Source: Persicirhabdus sediminis
Lineage (GTDB): Bacteria > Verrucomicrobiota > Verrucomicrobiia > Verrucomicrobiales > Akkermansiaceae
Reading direction: 5' to 3'
DNA: 64,000 bases
NCBI RefSeq assembly: GCF_016595495.1
Contig: NZ_JAENIM010000045.1
Span: 160,172 to 224,171 of the forward strand
Below, one piece after another: positions 34,962 to 44,416 of the stretch; within the stretch, counting starts at the first letter, position 1, and each line of letters starts with the position of its first letter. The notes beneath the pieces are model-generated. The model had not been told where the DNA came from and ran no database searches. It worked only from the letters and a program-made list of their open reading frames with translations. Made by a program: the position numbers and the translations under genes.

Positions 34962-37070
34962 TTAGTGTTCTCTAAATTGATCGTAAACTTTTTCTACTTC
35001 AGGGAATTTGCGCCCATCACGTTTGGCTTTCAAGGTCTCCTGCTTCACCTCGTCATCTATCCAATAGAGGTAGCTGTCGCGTGGTTCATAGACCACTGGT
35101 ACGCAGAATTTAGTAGTCTCACTATCAGGCCATTTCAGCCAGCGCCAGAATGCCAAGGAAGTGAAACTTCTATCAGCCCCCATGATAACCAAGGCATCAT
35201 CGTGAATGATCTGTTGGATCTCATAGGCTGCTTTTTTGAACTCATCTACCGTGCGCGCATTGCGGGTAATCTCTACCAACTCGTCCATCCGTGGGTTGGC
35301 ATAACTATTAAGATTATTGGTATTGGGCTTCCTTTTTCCTTTATCGTCAAAGGCTTGATCGCTGTGAAAAAATTGTCTGTAGTTAGGAAACGGTGGCCCC
35401 ACTCCCCAGCCGCTATAAGTCGTTTGGTGCTCTTTGCCTAAGACCTTTTTATAAGTCACACTGCCATTCAAGCTATCCAAGCGCAGCTCGAATCCACAGC
35501 GCTTGGCCTCCTCTTTGAGCACATTCATGATCTTCTCACGAGTCTCTTCACGGGTGTAGGTCACAGGCACTGATAGACGCGTGCCGTCTGGCTTGCGACG
35601 AATACCATCTGCTCCCATTTCGGTGAATCCAGCGCGCTCAAAGGCCTTCACCGCCTCGGTGATAGAAAACTGGCGAGGTCGTAAATCTGGCTGGGTGAGT
35701 TCGCCAAAGCCAGAGCTGAAGCTATTGAGTCGCTCGTAGTCGCCGCGGAATACTGAGTCGATGACCTTTTGAAAATTCATCGCATGATGCATGCCAATGC
35801 GCACATCCTTATCGCGCATCAATCCCTCATCAACATTCAGATAGATGCCCCACGGAATTCTTGGCCATCTGTTATAAAACCTAACCTTCTCGATATAACC
35901 GTCAAAAACTGGCTCAATTTCTGTTTTCTCATACCAGTATTCTGGCACCGAAACGGGAAATGAATCCAGCTCGCCAATGCGGAATAACTCAAAAGCTTTG
36001 TTCATATCACGAATCACCTGATAGACGATTTTATCCGTATTGAAGCGATAACGATAATACTGGTTATCTTTGGCCCACCAGTCTTTCACGCGGCTCAGAG
36101 TAATCGATCTGCCTTTGACAATACCGCCAGGTTCTACCGTGTAGGCGCCAGTCGTTGGTGGTACGCGCCATTGGTAGCGGTCTTTGTAATCTGGCCCGTA
36201 CTCGCTATAAAATCCAGGGTTAGAAGGAGATAATCCACCAGCGTACATGGGTGCCATCAACTTAACTTCCGGCAAGCTAACGGATAACAAATCGTCAGCG
36301 TAAACGGTGATGTTAGCGTATTGCTCTTTGAAGTACTGCTTGGAAAAAGGATTAAAAACATGATCAGAAATACGCACGTAGATAGATGTCATGAAATCCT
36401 TGGCCATCACCTTATCACCATTCGAATAGGTGGCCTTTGGGTTGATGCGGAAATAAACAGTACGTCCATCTGCTGACTCAGCCCACTCACTGGCAAGCCC
36501 AGGAATCAACTCCATGGTGTCTGGGTGTAAAGTCACCAAGCCCATAGAAAAATCATCGTACATCTTACCACGGAAGCTATGGTTTGAGTTTGGACCAAAT
36601 GGCCTAACGGTTGGTGGAAACGCCAACATGAAATCATGCATCACGCCACCTTTGATCGCTCTCTCATCGCCAATTTCTGGCTGGTCTAATCCATCTACCC
36701 AGCTGAGATCTTGCGGTATGGCGCTTGCATCTTGAAAGCTGAAATAACCATCTAATGATTTTCTAAATTGGTATTTTTCGAGTTCGCGTTGGGCAGCTTG
36801 CACTCGCTGTTGCGCGGCGAGCTGAGCCTCTTCCCCCTCTGCTGCGAGCGCCTTTTCTTGCTCATCAGTTAGTGCCTTTTGTGCCATTTCCAGCTGGCTG
36901 TCCAGCCAGCTATCAATCTCCTCGTTATACTTCTCAATAAAGCCGTCGAGATCGTAAAGCACGACATCATCGCCAGCTTTCTGTTGACGTTTACAGCTGG
37001 TCAATGAGATCGACAAACCAGCTAACAAACACACCATCATGGTGCTCCATTTTATGAATCGTTTCTGCAT
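34962..37070 (-). CDS. Peptide ABC transporter substrate-binding lipoprotein (YejA-like)
   Basis: 702 residues, family 5 solute-binding protein. A lipobox LTSC at about residue 25 follows a signal peptide, so it is a lipoprotein. Residues about 40-105 form an unusual, highly charged helical insert (KYNEEIDSWLDSQLEMAQKA ... RVQAAQRELEKYQFRK), probably coiled coil, before the SBP fold proper begins at GGVMHDFMLAFPPTVRPFG. The fold has IPGLASEWAESADGRTVYFR and the C-terminal GWGVGPPFPNYRQFFHS. Long-form proteins of this type bind microcin C-like or murein peptides. It overlaps the permease gene by 1 bp. Confidence 0.88.
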   Translation of the reverse strand: MQKRFIKWSTMMVCLLAGLSISLTSCKRQQKAGDDVVLYDLDGFIEKYNEEIDSWLDSQLEMAQKALTDEQEKALAAEGEEAQLAAQQRVQAAQRELEKYQFRKSLDGYFSFQDASAIPQDLSWVDGLDQPEIGDERAIKGGVMHDFMLAFPPTVRPFGPNSNHSFRGKMYDDFSMGLVTLHPDTMELIPGLASEWAESADGRTVYFRINPKATYSNGDKVMAKDFMTSIYVRISDHVFNPFSKQYFKEQYANITVYADDLLSVSLPEVKLMAPMYAGGLSPSNPGFYSEYGPDYKDRYQWRVPPTTGAYTVEPGGIVKGRSITLSRVKDWWAKDNQYYRYRFNTDKIVYQVIRDMNKAFELFRIGELDSFPVSVPEYWYEKTEIEPVFDGYIEKVRFYNRWPRIPWGIYLNVDEGLMRDKDVRIGMHHAMNFQKVIDSVFRGDYERLNSFSSGFGELTQPDLRPRQFSITEAVKAFERAGFTEMGADGIRRKPDGTRLSVPVTYTREETREKIMNVLKEEAKRCGFELRLDSLNGSVTYKKVLGKEHQTTYSGWGVGPPFPNYRQFFHSDQAFDDKGKRKPNTNNLNSYANPRMDELVEITRNARTVDEFKKAAYEIQQIIHDDALVIMGADRSFTSLAFWRWLKWPDSETTKFCVPVVYEPRDSYLYWIDDEVKQETLKAKRDGRKFPEVEKVYDQFREH

Positions 37071-38602
37071 TATCGATAAGTTGTAAATTTTTTCGGATCA
37101 AAGGCCTCGCGTATGGCTTCACCAACAAAGGTGACTAGCACCAACAATAAGACCAACATGGTGAAAGCTGAGCTAACAATCCACGGTGATGATAGATTAT
37201 TTAATCCATCCTGAAGCAGTTGCCCCCAGGTGGCATATTCAGATGGCAGACCAAAACCAAGGTAGTCGAGCGAGGTCAAGGCCAAGACAATACCAGACAC
37301 ACTGAACGGGATCAGGGTCACTAAAATAGCTACTGAGTTAGGCAAGATGTGCCTGAAGATAATCCGTGGAGTAGATGCGCCAAGCACACGCGCCGCAGCC
37401 ACATAGTCACGCTGCTTTTCTTTCAGCGCAGCGGTACGCATGAGGTAAGTCATGCCCATCCAGCCAAATAAAATCAAAATAGCTAGGATGAGTCCCAAAC
37501 CACGTAATTGGTCTGGCAGTAACGAACTCATGATCAAAACAACAAACAAAAATGGGATATTGGAGAATATCTCAATCAGGCGCTGAACTAAAATATCTAC
37601 GGTACCACCAAAGTAGCCCATCAATAAACCTACAGTAACACCAATCAGATAGACACAAGGAATATATAACAAGGCTGCCTTTATATTGACCTGCAGCCCG
37701 CCGTATAAATAGGCAATGACGTCTAGCCCTTTTGAATTGGTTCCTAAATAGAGTTTTTCAGCTGGCAGTGGTGGTGCTGGATTATAGTGAACAATACGGA
37801 GATCCGTCACTTCAGCGTTGAGAAAATCGGCTAGTTCACCCGCGCCAGAATAATTCTCTTGGCTAGCATTTCCCTGCTGATAGGTCGCTGAATAAACACG
37901 CTCTTTTTGTTCATCCCAGCCGTCAGCTACTCCCTGTTTGATGCCCTCACGCAGGCGGTAGCGAATATGCATGGAGGTTGGTTCCTCGACATCGTACAAG
38001 CTAGCTGCCAAACCTGAATACGGCAGGCCCGTGCGTTTGCTAAAATACACACCGTCGCGCAGCTCTAATGACTCTGATACAGCTGGAATCGAGTCGTTGC
38101 TAGAGTCATAAGGAATCAATGGCATCAACAGCCAGTTTCCCTGATCTTCACGCGCAAAGTCCTTTTTCAACTTTCGATAGTTAGGCTCGGAAACAGCGGC
38201 GTCACCGGTGAGCCCGAACTGCTCGCCCATCAGCGGATTTTGCATCAGCGCGGGAAAACTCAGCTGGCCATCGTAGTAAACAACTAGCGCACGTTTTCCA
38301 ACCACTAGCTGATCAAGAGCTGCTAACAAGATCATCGCAATCAAAAGAATGAACGCGACATAACCCCGCCGAATGCTCTTAAAGCGCTGCAGCCGGCGCA
38401 CCGTCATCGGTTTAAAATTAAAGTGTTTTTGCCTTTTACACAGTAGTCCGATGCCGATGACCAATACCACAATTGAGCAAATATATCCAAAGGCGACATG
38501 CAGCTGGAACGGCCAGCTGAGTGTCGGCAAGGCCAGCCCGCAGGCCCAGCCCGCGATGGCAATGACTCCTAGAAGGATCAATGAAATAGCTAGTTTTCTC
38601 AT
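37070..38602 (-). CDS. Peptide ABC transporter permease (YejE/OppC type)
   Basis: 510 residues, longer than typical OppC. N-terminal two membrane segments (ISLILLGVIAIAGWACGLAL, GYICSIVVLVIGIGLLC), a third, then a long periplasmic domain up to about residue 240 containing FPALMQNPLMGEQFGL and the HYNPAPPLPAEKLYLGTNSKGLDVIAYL segment before the BPD_transp_1 core. The EAA loop is DYVAAARVLGASTPRIIFRHILPN. It pairs with the next permease 2 bp upstream. The large periplasmic part matches the YejE type used for microcin C uptake. Confidence 0.88.
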   Translation of the reverse strand: MRKLAISLILLGVIAIAGWACGLALPTLSWPFQLHVAFGYICSIVVLVIGIGLLCKRQKHFNFKPMTVRRLQRFKSIRRGYVAFILLIAMILLAALDQLVVGKRALVVYYDGQLSFPALMQNPLMGEQFGLTGDAAVSEPNYRKLKKDFAREDQGNWLLMPLIPYDSSNDSIPAVSESLELRDGVYFSKRTGLPYSGLAASLYDVEEPTSMHIRYRLREGIKQGVADGWDEQKERVYSATYQQGNASQENYSGAGELADFLNAEVTDLRIVHYNPAPPLPAEKLYLGTNSKGLDVIAYLYGGLQVNIKAALLYIPCVYLIGVTVGLLMGYFGGTVDILVQRLIEIFSNIPFLFVVLIMSSLLPDQLRGLGLILAILILFGWMGMTYLMRTAALKEKQRDYVAAARVLGASTPRIIFRHILPNSVAILVTLIPFSVSGIVLALTSLDYLGFGLPSEYATWGQLLQDGLNNLSSPWIVSSAFTMLVLLLVLVTFVGEAIREAFDPKKFTTYR

Positions 38603-38604
38603 GC

Positions 38605-39933
38605 TTAGTTAAATTTAATTCTAGGGTCTACCATGGCCACGACCATGTCCGAGATCACATTGCCCAATAACATGAGGAAGGCCGAGATGGTCAATGTGCC
38701 CATAATTACTGGCATGTCTTTATCTGTAATTGCTTGGAATTGCATCAAACCAAAGCCGTTGATATCAAAAACGGTTTCAATCAATATAGATCCGCTAACA
38801 AAGATGGTTAGCAAACCACCAATAGATGTAGCGATTGGTATCATTGAGTTGCGCAGCGCGTGGCAAAATACTGCCCGCTTGAAGCTAACACCTTTAGCCA
38901 TGGCAGTGCGAACGTAGTCAGCAGCTAGATTGTCCATGAGGTTATTTTTCATCATCATGGTGGTACCGGCAAATCCTCCAACTACATAACAAAGCAGCGG
39001 CAGAACCGTGTGATGCGCTAGATCGAGCAGCTTCTCCAGCCCGCTGAGCTCGGAGAAATTATCACTAACGAGGCCAAATAAGGGAAAGATCTCAGCGCGC
39101 GCACCAAGATAAACCAGCAATACCGCGCCGAGCGCAAAGCCAGGAATCGAATATCCTAAGAAAATAAGAATCGAGCTGAAGTTATCGACAAAGGTTCGGT
39201 GTTTGATTGCCTTCAATATCCCCAGCGGGATGCAGACCGAATAAGTGATCAGGGCGGTAAGAATACCAAAATACAAAGCGATAGGAACACGCTCAAAAAC
39301 CATTTCTATCACAGGATCTCCATAAGTGGATGAATTGCGCAAATCCCCTTGCAGCAAACCTGAATAGTTCGTTTTAAAAACTACTGCTCGGTGACCGTAG
39401 TTAGGTGGTTTGGCATCGGCATCAGTTTGCCGACGTAACCAGCGATCTTGCCTATCAGCTGGTGATTCTACGCGGGCACTCCAGCCAGCATTTTCAATTT
39501 TCTCCCCAGTATCTACAAAAACAGCGGATACCAGCTGGTCACCATTGCGAGTTACTTTGACCACCCGGTCAGTGCCTTTGGCGACCACATCGATGGCTTC
39601 AGCGCCATCAGCTAGCGGTTCAGCGGCCTCAGAAAATTCCCGCTTTGATAGATTATCTTCACGCGCTACTACGCCGAGCCACTGGCCGTAGGCAATCAAC
39701 ATCTTTTTATCGACGCCAAATTCCTCCTCCATAGCTTCGACTTGCTCGTCACTCATGCCGCCTTGTTGGTGGCTGGAGTTAGATTTACCACCATCGCCGT
39801 TAGCAGCTTGCTCTTGCAGCAGTCTTTGCACTGGCCCGCCGGGAGCAACTCGGGTCACTGAAAAGACAAGCCAAGTTACCCCTAGCAAGGTCAGCGGGAT
39901 CAATAACAGTCGTCGTATAAAGTAGGCTTTCAT
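38605..39933 (-). CDS. Peptide ABC transporter permease (YejB/OppB type)
   Basis: 442 residues from the ATG at 39933, chosen because KAYFIRRLLLIPLTLLGVTW is the standard OppB start; the frame is open upstream to 40053 without coding character. After the first membrane segment and VAPGGPVQR comes MSDEQVEAMEEEFGVDKK, then an extra periplasmic insert of roughly 90 residues (about 100-190) rich in acidic residues, and then the permease core with the EAA loop VRTAMAKGVSFKRAVFCHALRN. First gene of the operon, reading toward 32938. Confidence 0.88.
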   Translation of the reverse strand: MKAYFIRRLLLIPLTLLGVTWLVFSVTRVAPGGPVQRLLQEQAANGDGGKSNSSHQQGGMSDEQVEAMEEEFGVDKKMLIAYGQWLGVVAREDNLSKREFSEAAEPLADGAEAIDVVAKGTDRVVKVTRNGDQLVSAVFVDTGEKIENAGWSARVESPADRQDRWLRRQTDADAKPPNYGHRAVVFKTNYSGLLQGDLRNSSTYGDPVIEMVFERVPIALYFGILTALITYSVCIPLGILKAIKHRTFVDNFSSILIFLGYSIPGFALGAVLLVYLGARAEIFPLFGLVSDNFSELSGLEKLLDLAHHTVLPLLCYVVGGFAGTTMMMKNNLMDNLAADYVRTAMAKGVSFKRAVFCHALRNSMIPIATSIGGLLTIFVSGSILIETVFDINGFGLMQFQAITDKDMPVIMGTLTISAFLMLLGNVISDMVVAMVDPRIKFN

Positions 39934-40059
39934 TTGGCAAAAAATGAACAAAGACACACTCTTCATTCTATCGCCACCAGTCATAAGCCAGCCCACAGCT
40001 GCGCGCAAGAGGGAATCTTGAGGATACAGGCAAATGCCAGCTCGCCCAGACACGCAGAC

Positions 40060-40097
40060 AAAAAAGTGCCGGGCCCCCTAGCGAAAGGGACCCGGCA
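40060..40097 (-). terminator. Intrinsic terminator of the porin gene
   Basis: On the minus strand a GC-rich stem GCCGGGTCCC (40096-40087) pairs with GGGCCCGGC (40076-40068, near-perfect), followed by a T run, about 40 bp after the porin stop. Confidence 0.8.
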
Positions 40098-40133
40098 ACA
40101 AACAGACAAAATAACTATCAGATCTAAATCTGA

Positions 40134-41348
40134 TTAGAAGTACATACGGTATGCAGCCCACAGAGTAGTAGCGTCTGCGTCACCGTTTGGAGTAGAAAGG
40201 TTATCATACTCAACACCGAGCATTACCTTTGATGCGTTGCCGCAGAGGTACCAGTTTACACCAGCATAGATTGAGTGAAGGCTGTCACCACGACCGCTGT
40301 TTACGTCAGCACCGTGATCACGGCGGAAGTAACGGCTGTTGGTACGGATACCTTCTGACTCGCTAGAACCAGAGTATGAGTAACGACCTACAGCTTCGAG
40401 AGTGTCTTCAACCAACCAGTATGAAGGAAGGAGAACAAGACCGTAGAATGAACCGTCGCGGTCTTCGCCTTGGTCACCGTTGTCACCGTAGATGGCGTTT
40501 GCCATGAATTCAAAGCGACCGCGCTCCATGTAGTATGCAATTGATGTTGCCCACTTGTAATCAAGCAGATCATCTTGGTTAGAATCTACATTGTTATAAC
40601 CGTAATCGAAGAGGAGTTCGTCACCGTTAGCAAACTCGTAGCCGAGGTTGATAAGGTACATTTCACCGTCGTTCCATCCTGCTAGGTCGTCGCTTTCAGT
40701 TGTGCTGTATACACTAGCAGCACCGCTCCATGCGCCTTTAGCTGCGTTTACAGTAACACCAGTACCGCGAGCAGATGCGTATACTTTGTTGGAAATTGCA
40801 GAACGCTCAACAGTCTTGATGCTCTTTGATGATTCGTGAGCTTCAGCACTAAGCGTCCACTTCTGACGACCGTAAGTTACGCCAAGTTTATCAACACCAC
40901 CGAGGTCGAACTGCTTCTTGGCATCCCAAGAAAGCTTGAGTTCGTCAAAGCTCTGGTAGCCCCAGTTGAGATCACCACCGCCTGGGCGACCGTCGCTAAC
41001 CATGTTGATGTTACCTTTGAGTTTGAATGTGTTGAGGAACTTAAGCTCAGCACCAAGACGAGCACGGCGGTGCTCAGTGAAATTCTCGTTAAAGCTATCA
41101 CCATCAACATCTGATCCGTTGATTTGTGCAACCTGATACTGGTAGCGACCGAAGAACTTCAGCTGCTGAACGTATGGGTTTGAGCTATCTTTGTAGACTG
41201 TGCCGATAGATGTAAGTGTTTCGCACCAGTCACCGCAGTCAGCTGCTGGAGCTTGAGCTACAACTGGCTCACCTGCGATAGCAGGAGCTGCGAGTACAGA
41301 AGTAATAGCAGCTGCTTTGGCTGCTGATTTTAGTGTGTGTTTAATCAT
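40134..41348 (-). CDS. Outer-membrane porin, OprO/OprP-like
   Basis: 404 residues with signal peptide (KSAAKAAAITSVLAAPAIAG). The body is alternating amphipathic strands ending in ADATTLWAAYRMYF, with a terminal Phe, the usual outer-membrane insertion signal. Strands such as KFFGRYQYQVAQING and GAELKFLNTFKLKGNINM fit a 16-18 strand phosphate-selective-type porin. Codon use is very restricted (for example CGT/CGC for Arg, AAG for Lys), like eno and the GreA fusion, indicating high expression. It is monocistronic, with a strong terminator after it and a TGTGAC/GTCACA palindrome upstream at 41465. Confidence 0.85.
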   Translation of the reverse strand: MIKHTLKSAAKAAAITSVLAAPAIAGEPVVAQAPAADCGDWCETLTSIGTVYKDSSNPYVQQLKFFGRYQYQVAQINGSDVDGDSFNENFTEHRRARLGAELKFLNTFKLKGNINMVSDGRPGGGDLNWGYQSFDELKLSWDAKKQFDLGGVDKLGVTYGRQKWTLSAEAHESSKSIKTVERSAISNKVYASARGTGVTVNAAKGAWSGAASVYSTTESDDLAGWNDGEMYLINLGYEFANGDELLFDYGYNNVDSNQDDLLDYKWATSIAYYMERGRFEFMANAIYGDNGDQGEDRDGSFYGLVLLPSYWLVEDTLEAVGRYSYSGSSESEGIRTNSRYFRRDHGADVNSGRGDSLHSIYAGVNWYLCGNASKVMLGVEYDNLSTPNGDADATTLWAAYRMYF

Positions 41349-41464
41349 GAGTTTTCTTTGTGATATATTCTAGCGAATCCGTTCGGTTAGCTTGCCGAGC
41401 GGCCGCCAATTGCGAATTCGTCAGCACACTAGGTCGAAGGGGCCGGATTCTTTGAGTGCTTTTT

Positions 41465-41482
41465 TGTGACATAACCGTCACA
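41465..41482. promoter_or_regulatory. Putative regulator-binding palindrome upstream of the porin gene
   Basis: TGTGACATAACCGTCACA has perfect 6-bp arms with a 6-bp spacer, about 117-134 bp upstream of the porin ATG. Its arms resemble the CRP/FNR half-site TGTGA, but the spacing is two bases longer than CRP. Bound protein unknown. Confidence 0.4.
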
Positions 41483-41570
41483 CTCTCTAGACATCTGTTT
41501 TATAACTACTCACAGATGCTAACAAGTCCACAATGCCATAAGGCTAAATCCCATGATTAGCTAGCTTATT

Positions 41571-42377
41571 CTAATGAGTTTGGTAGCAACCTAGAATCTG
41601 TTTGAGACATGCTCGCAGCCACTCTTTTTTGTTAGCCGTCGGTCTAGCAGGCTGCACCAATTGCCAATCAGCAGAGCCATCGGCATCAGCGGCGGCTTGT
41701 AGTTTTGCTGTTGGGTGAACGATCACCTTCTTTTCACAAATTCGCAGCATTGGCAGATCAGCATGGCTATCAGAATAGCCGATGCTGTTTTCTAGCACAT
41801 CTCCAGCGGCGGGGTCAAATCCCTCAGGGAAGAGGTGAGTCATGCGGCCTAACTTCACCGCTCCCTTATTATTACCGCCATCAATATCGGGAAATAATGG
41901 CATGTAATCTTCGACGATCATTTTTGAAGCATAAGCATAATCAAATCCCATCGCCTTGCCCATAGCCACGGCATAAAACTCTGGGCTGGCTGAATTCAAA
42001 ACCGTCACCCGCCCAGCTTGTTTATTTTTCTCCACCTCAGCGAGCACTTCTTCATAACAGATAGATGGAATACAATCGGCGACAAAGTCTTCACACAATG
42101 CCTCTAGGTGATCGCGACGCATACCGCAGAGGAAGCTGAAAAAGATGCGTTTCATGGTGCCGTCACCGAGAAACTTCGCCAGTGGCAGGAATGGCACAAA
42201 GACTAACAAATAGAGTCGTCGCCACCCTTCGCGCTGCAGCACGTAGTTACAAAAATACATCTGCATGTCCCACGGCACCAATGTCTGGTCCATATCAAAC
42301 AGGGCGTATCCGGCGAATGGTTTCTCTTCTTTCTGCACGACCGCAGCTTGAGCCAGCGCCCTACAGATTGCAAGCAC
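41571..42377 (-). CDS. HAD-superfamily (SerB-like) phosphatase
   Basis: 268 residues, HAD-IB type. Motif I is LFDMDQTLV with nucleophile Asp, motif II is TVLNSASPEF, and motif IV is GYSDSHADLPML. The KRIFFSFLCGM cap region and length fit the SerB/HAD-IB phosphomonoesterase group. The initiation codon appears to be GTG at 42377; the HAD domain starts only about 20 residues in. Substrate unknown, probably a small phosphorylated metabolite. It lies 30 bp after the serine hydrolase gene on the same strand. Confidence 0.82.
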   Translation of the reverse strand: MLAICRALAQAAVVQKEEKPFAGYALFDMDQTLVPWDMQMYFCNYVLQREGWRRLYLLVFVPFLPLAKFLGDGTMKRIFFSFLCGMRRDHLEALCEDFVADCIPSICYEEVLAEVEKNKQAGRVTVLNSASPEFYAVAMGKAMGFDYAYASKMIVEDYMPLFPDIDGGNNKGAVKLGRMTHLFPEGFDPAAGDVLENSIGYSDSHADLPMLRICEKKVIVHPTAKLQAAADADGSADWQLVQPARPTANKKEWLRACLKQILGCYQTH

Positions 42378-42407
42378 GAGTGAACTGGCTCAGCCAGCTG
42401 AAGCAGG

Positions 42408-43535
42408 CTACAAATAAAGCGCTTTCACCATTTCTAAGCTCTTGATGCCGGGCATCGGGCTGAGGTCCATCTGGTTCATGGTGTAGGCAAATGAAAGCCC
42501 GTTGCTAGGGTCACCAAAGGCATGGCTACCGCCAGCCCCTGGGTGACCAAAAGCAGATTTAGACAGTCCATAGAAGTGGCGCTCTTTGCGGCCAAAGTTA
42601 TCTAATGGATCCAGCTGGAAACCACATGAGAATGCGGTATTGCGCAGCAGCACACGGTCGTAGCCATTGACGCGGATGCCACGCATCCAGCCTAACACAG
42701 CCGGTGAAAAAAATTCGATGCGGCCAATGGCCAGCTGATAGAACTTAGCCAGCGCGCTAGCGGTACCGACGCCCCCCATGGCGGGCAGCCCACATTGCCA
42801 CGCCTCAGGCGAGTTCATCTCGCGCACCGAGTTGAGCCCACGCAGCGAGCTGAATGCCTTGCGCACGAGTGTGCCTTCGGTATTGATTTCGCGGTAGAAC
42901 CCAGAGTCGAGGTCGCTTTTATCCATCTTGCCTGGGTACAGCCTAGCCATGCGGCCAAACTCGCTCTCAGGCAGGCCAATCCAAAATTCTATCCCCATGG
43001 GCTGGGCAATTTTCTCCCACCACACTTCACCTAAGGGTCTGCCACCAGTGAGCTCACGGACGATTTTTTCTAGCAAAAACCCATAACTTCTCGGGTGATA
43101 CCCGTGGCCATCATCCAGCGGCCAGTTAGGAGTTTGTTGCTCCATCGCGTCTATCACTTCGTCGTAATCCCAGACGCTGGTTTTTTTATCTAACGCGGCT
43201 AAGCCACATTGGTGTGAGAGCATATGAGCGATGGTGGCATTCTCGTGAGGAAACTTTTCCCACAGCTCACGCACATTGGTCTCAGGCGTCATGCCTTGCT
43301 CTTCTAGCAGCTGGAGTAGAATGGCAGCCGCGGGTCCTTTGGTACAAGAATAGACAGGCACCATGGTATTTTGAGTCCACGGGTTTTGCTGTTCTTTTTC
43401 GCACCAGCCATCGGCGATGGAGAGGATTTCTTTGCCATCACGCCACACGCTCACCGAGGCTCCCAGCTCGCCATGATACTGGAAGTTGCGCGCGAATACT
43501 CGTTTGACTTTTGCGATGGGCACGCCCGCCAACAT
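42408..43535 (-). CDS. Beta-lactamase-fold serine hydrolase (EstB-like)
   Basis: 375 residues, no signal peptide. The SxxK nucleophile is in VYSCTKGPAA, the Tyr motif is probably GYHPRSYGFLLE, and the third motif is HPGAGGSHAFGD near the C-terminus. This is the class C beta-lactamase/esterase fold, which in cytoplasmic verrucomicrobial members more often acts as an esterase than on beta-lactams. It is divergent from trmB with less than 100 bp between. Confidence 0.85.
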   Translation of the reverse strand: MLAGVPIAKVKRVFARNFQYHGELGASVSVWRDGKEILSIADGWCEKEQQNPWTQNTMVPVYSCTKGPAAAILLQLLEEQGMTPETNVRELWEKFPHENATIAHMLSHQCGLAALDKKTSVWDYDEVIDAMEQQTPNWPLDDGHGYHPRSYGFLLEKIVRELTGGRPLGEVWWEKIAQPMGIEFWIGLPESEFGRMARLYPGKMDKSDLDSGFYREINTEGTLVRKAFSSLRGLNSVREMNSPEAWQCGLPAMGGVGTASALAKFYQLAIGRIEFFSPAVLGWMRGIRVNGYDRVLLRNTAFSCGFQLDPLDNFGRKERHFYGLSKSAFGHPGAGGSHAFGDPSNGLSFAYTMNQMDLSPMPGIKSLEMVKALYL

Positions 43536-43626
43536 TCACATTCGCGAGCACAGTCCAAGCACAAAGTCGACGATGGCAGAGAAAATCGCTTGCAACCCGA
43601 TCCAGCTCGGCAAAAACTGCCCGCGC

Positions 43627-44232
43627 ATGGCCAAGAAACCACAGACTACTAGCCCACTACAATTCATTCCACAGGACTACTTCCGCCGGCTCAGCATCAA
43701 TGAGATCTTTGCTGATGACAAACCGCTGGAAATTGACCTCGGCTGCGGCGATGGAACATTTCTGTTGGAAATGGCTAAACATTATCCCGAGCGTAACTTT
43801 TTGGGAGTCGAACGTCTGCTAGGACGCGTGCGCGGTGTGTGCAAACGCGCCGAAGATGCCAAACTCACCAACGTCAAAGTGCTGCGGCTCGAAAGCAAGT
43901 ATACGCTAGAGTGGCTGCTGCCTGAGGAGAGTGTGAGCCGCCTCCACCTGCTGTGCCCAGATCCATGGCCAAAAGCCAAACACGCACGCCGCCGACTGGT
44001 GCAGCAAGATTTTCTCGAAGCACTGCGCAAAGTGCTCACTCCGGGTGGTGAGTTTCTTTTCAAAACCGACCACCCACCGTACTTCGAGTGGGTTGAGGAG
44101 GAAATCGAAACCTTCAGCAAGTTCAACCAGCTAGAGTGGCCAGAAGATGCCTTTTTCTATCCAAAGACAGATTTCCAAAAACTCTGGGAATCTCAGGGCA
44201 AATCACTGCAAGCGCTGAGGCTGCAGAAATAG
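43627..44232 (+). CDS. trmB: tRNA (guanine-N7)-methyltransferase TrmB
   Basis: TrmB methylates G46 in the tRNA variable loop using SAM. Seen: SAM motif I EIDLGCGDGTFLLEMA, LGVERLLGRV, the diagnostic CPDPWPKAKHARRRL and FKTDHPPYFEW. The ATG at 43627 (AKKPQTTSPLQF) gives 201 residues, the usual size; ATGs at 43573 and 43486 would add non-conserved residues that overlap the divergent hydrolase start, so they are less likely. Stand-alone gene. Confidence 0.92.
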   Translation: MAKKPQTTSPLQFIPQDYFRRLSINEIFADDKPLEIDLGCGDGTFLLEMAKHYPERNFLGVERLLGRVRGVCKRAEDAKLTNVKVLRLESKYTLEWLLPEESVSRLHLLCPDPWPKAKHARRRLVQQDFLEALRKVLTPGGEFLFKTDHPPYFEWVEEEIETFSKFNQLEWPEDAFFYPKTDFQKLWESQGKSLQALRLQK

Positions 44233-44416
44233 CTGGCGTGAGCGCCAACTAGATTTTCTCTAAATTCCAGCTGGCTGGAATGCCTAAACTAATCTAATTG
44301 TTATGTGCAATTAGCCAAGCCAGCTTGGCTATCAAAACCTCTATACACTAATAGAATCTAGCAATCTCACCCAGTCCGACCAGCTGCTGCCCATGCTCAT
44401 GAACGGCCAAGCGACT

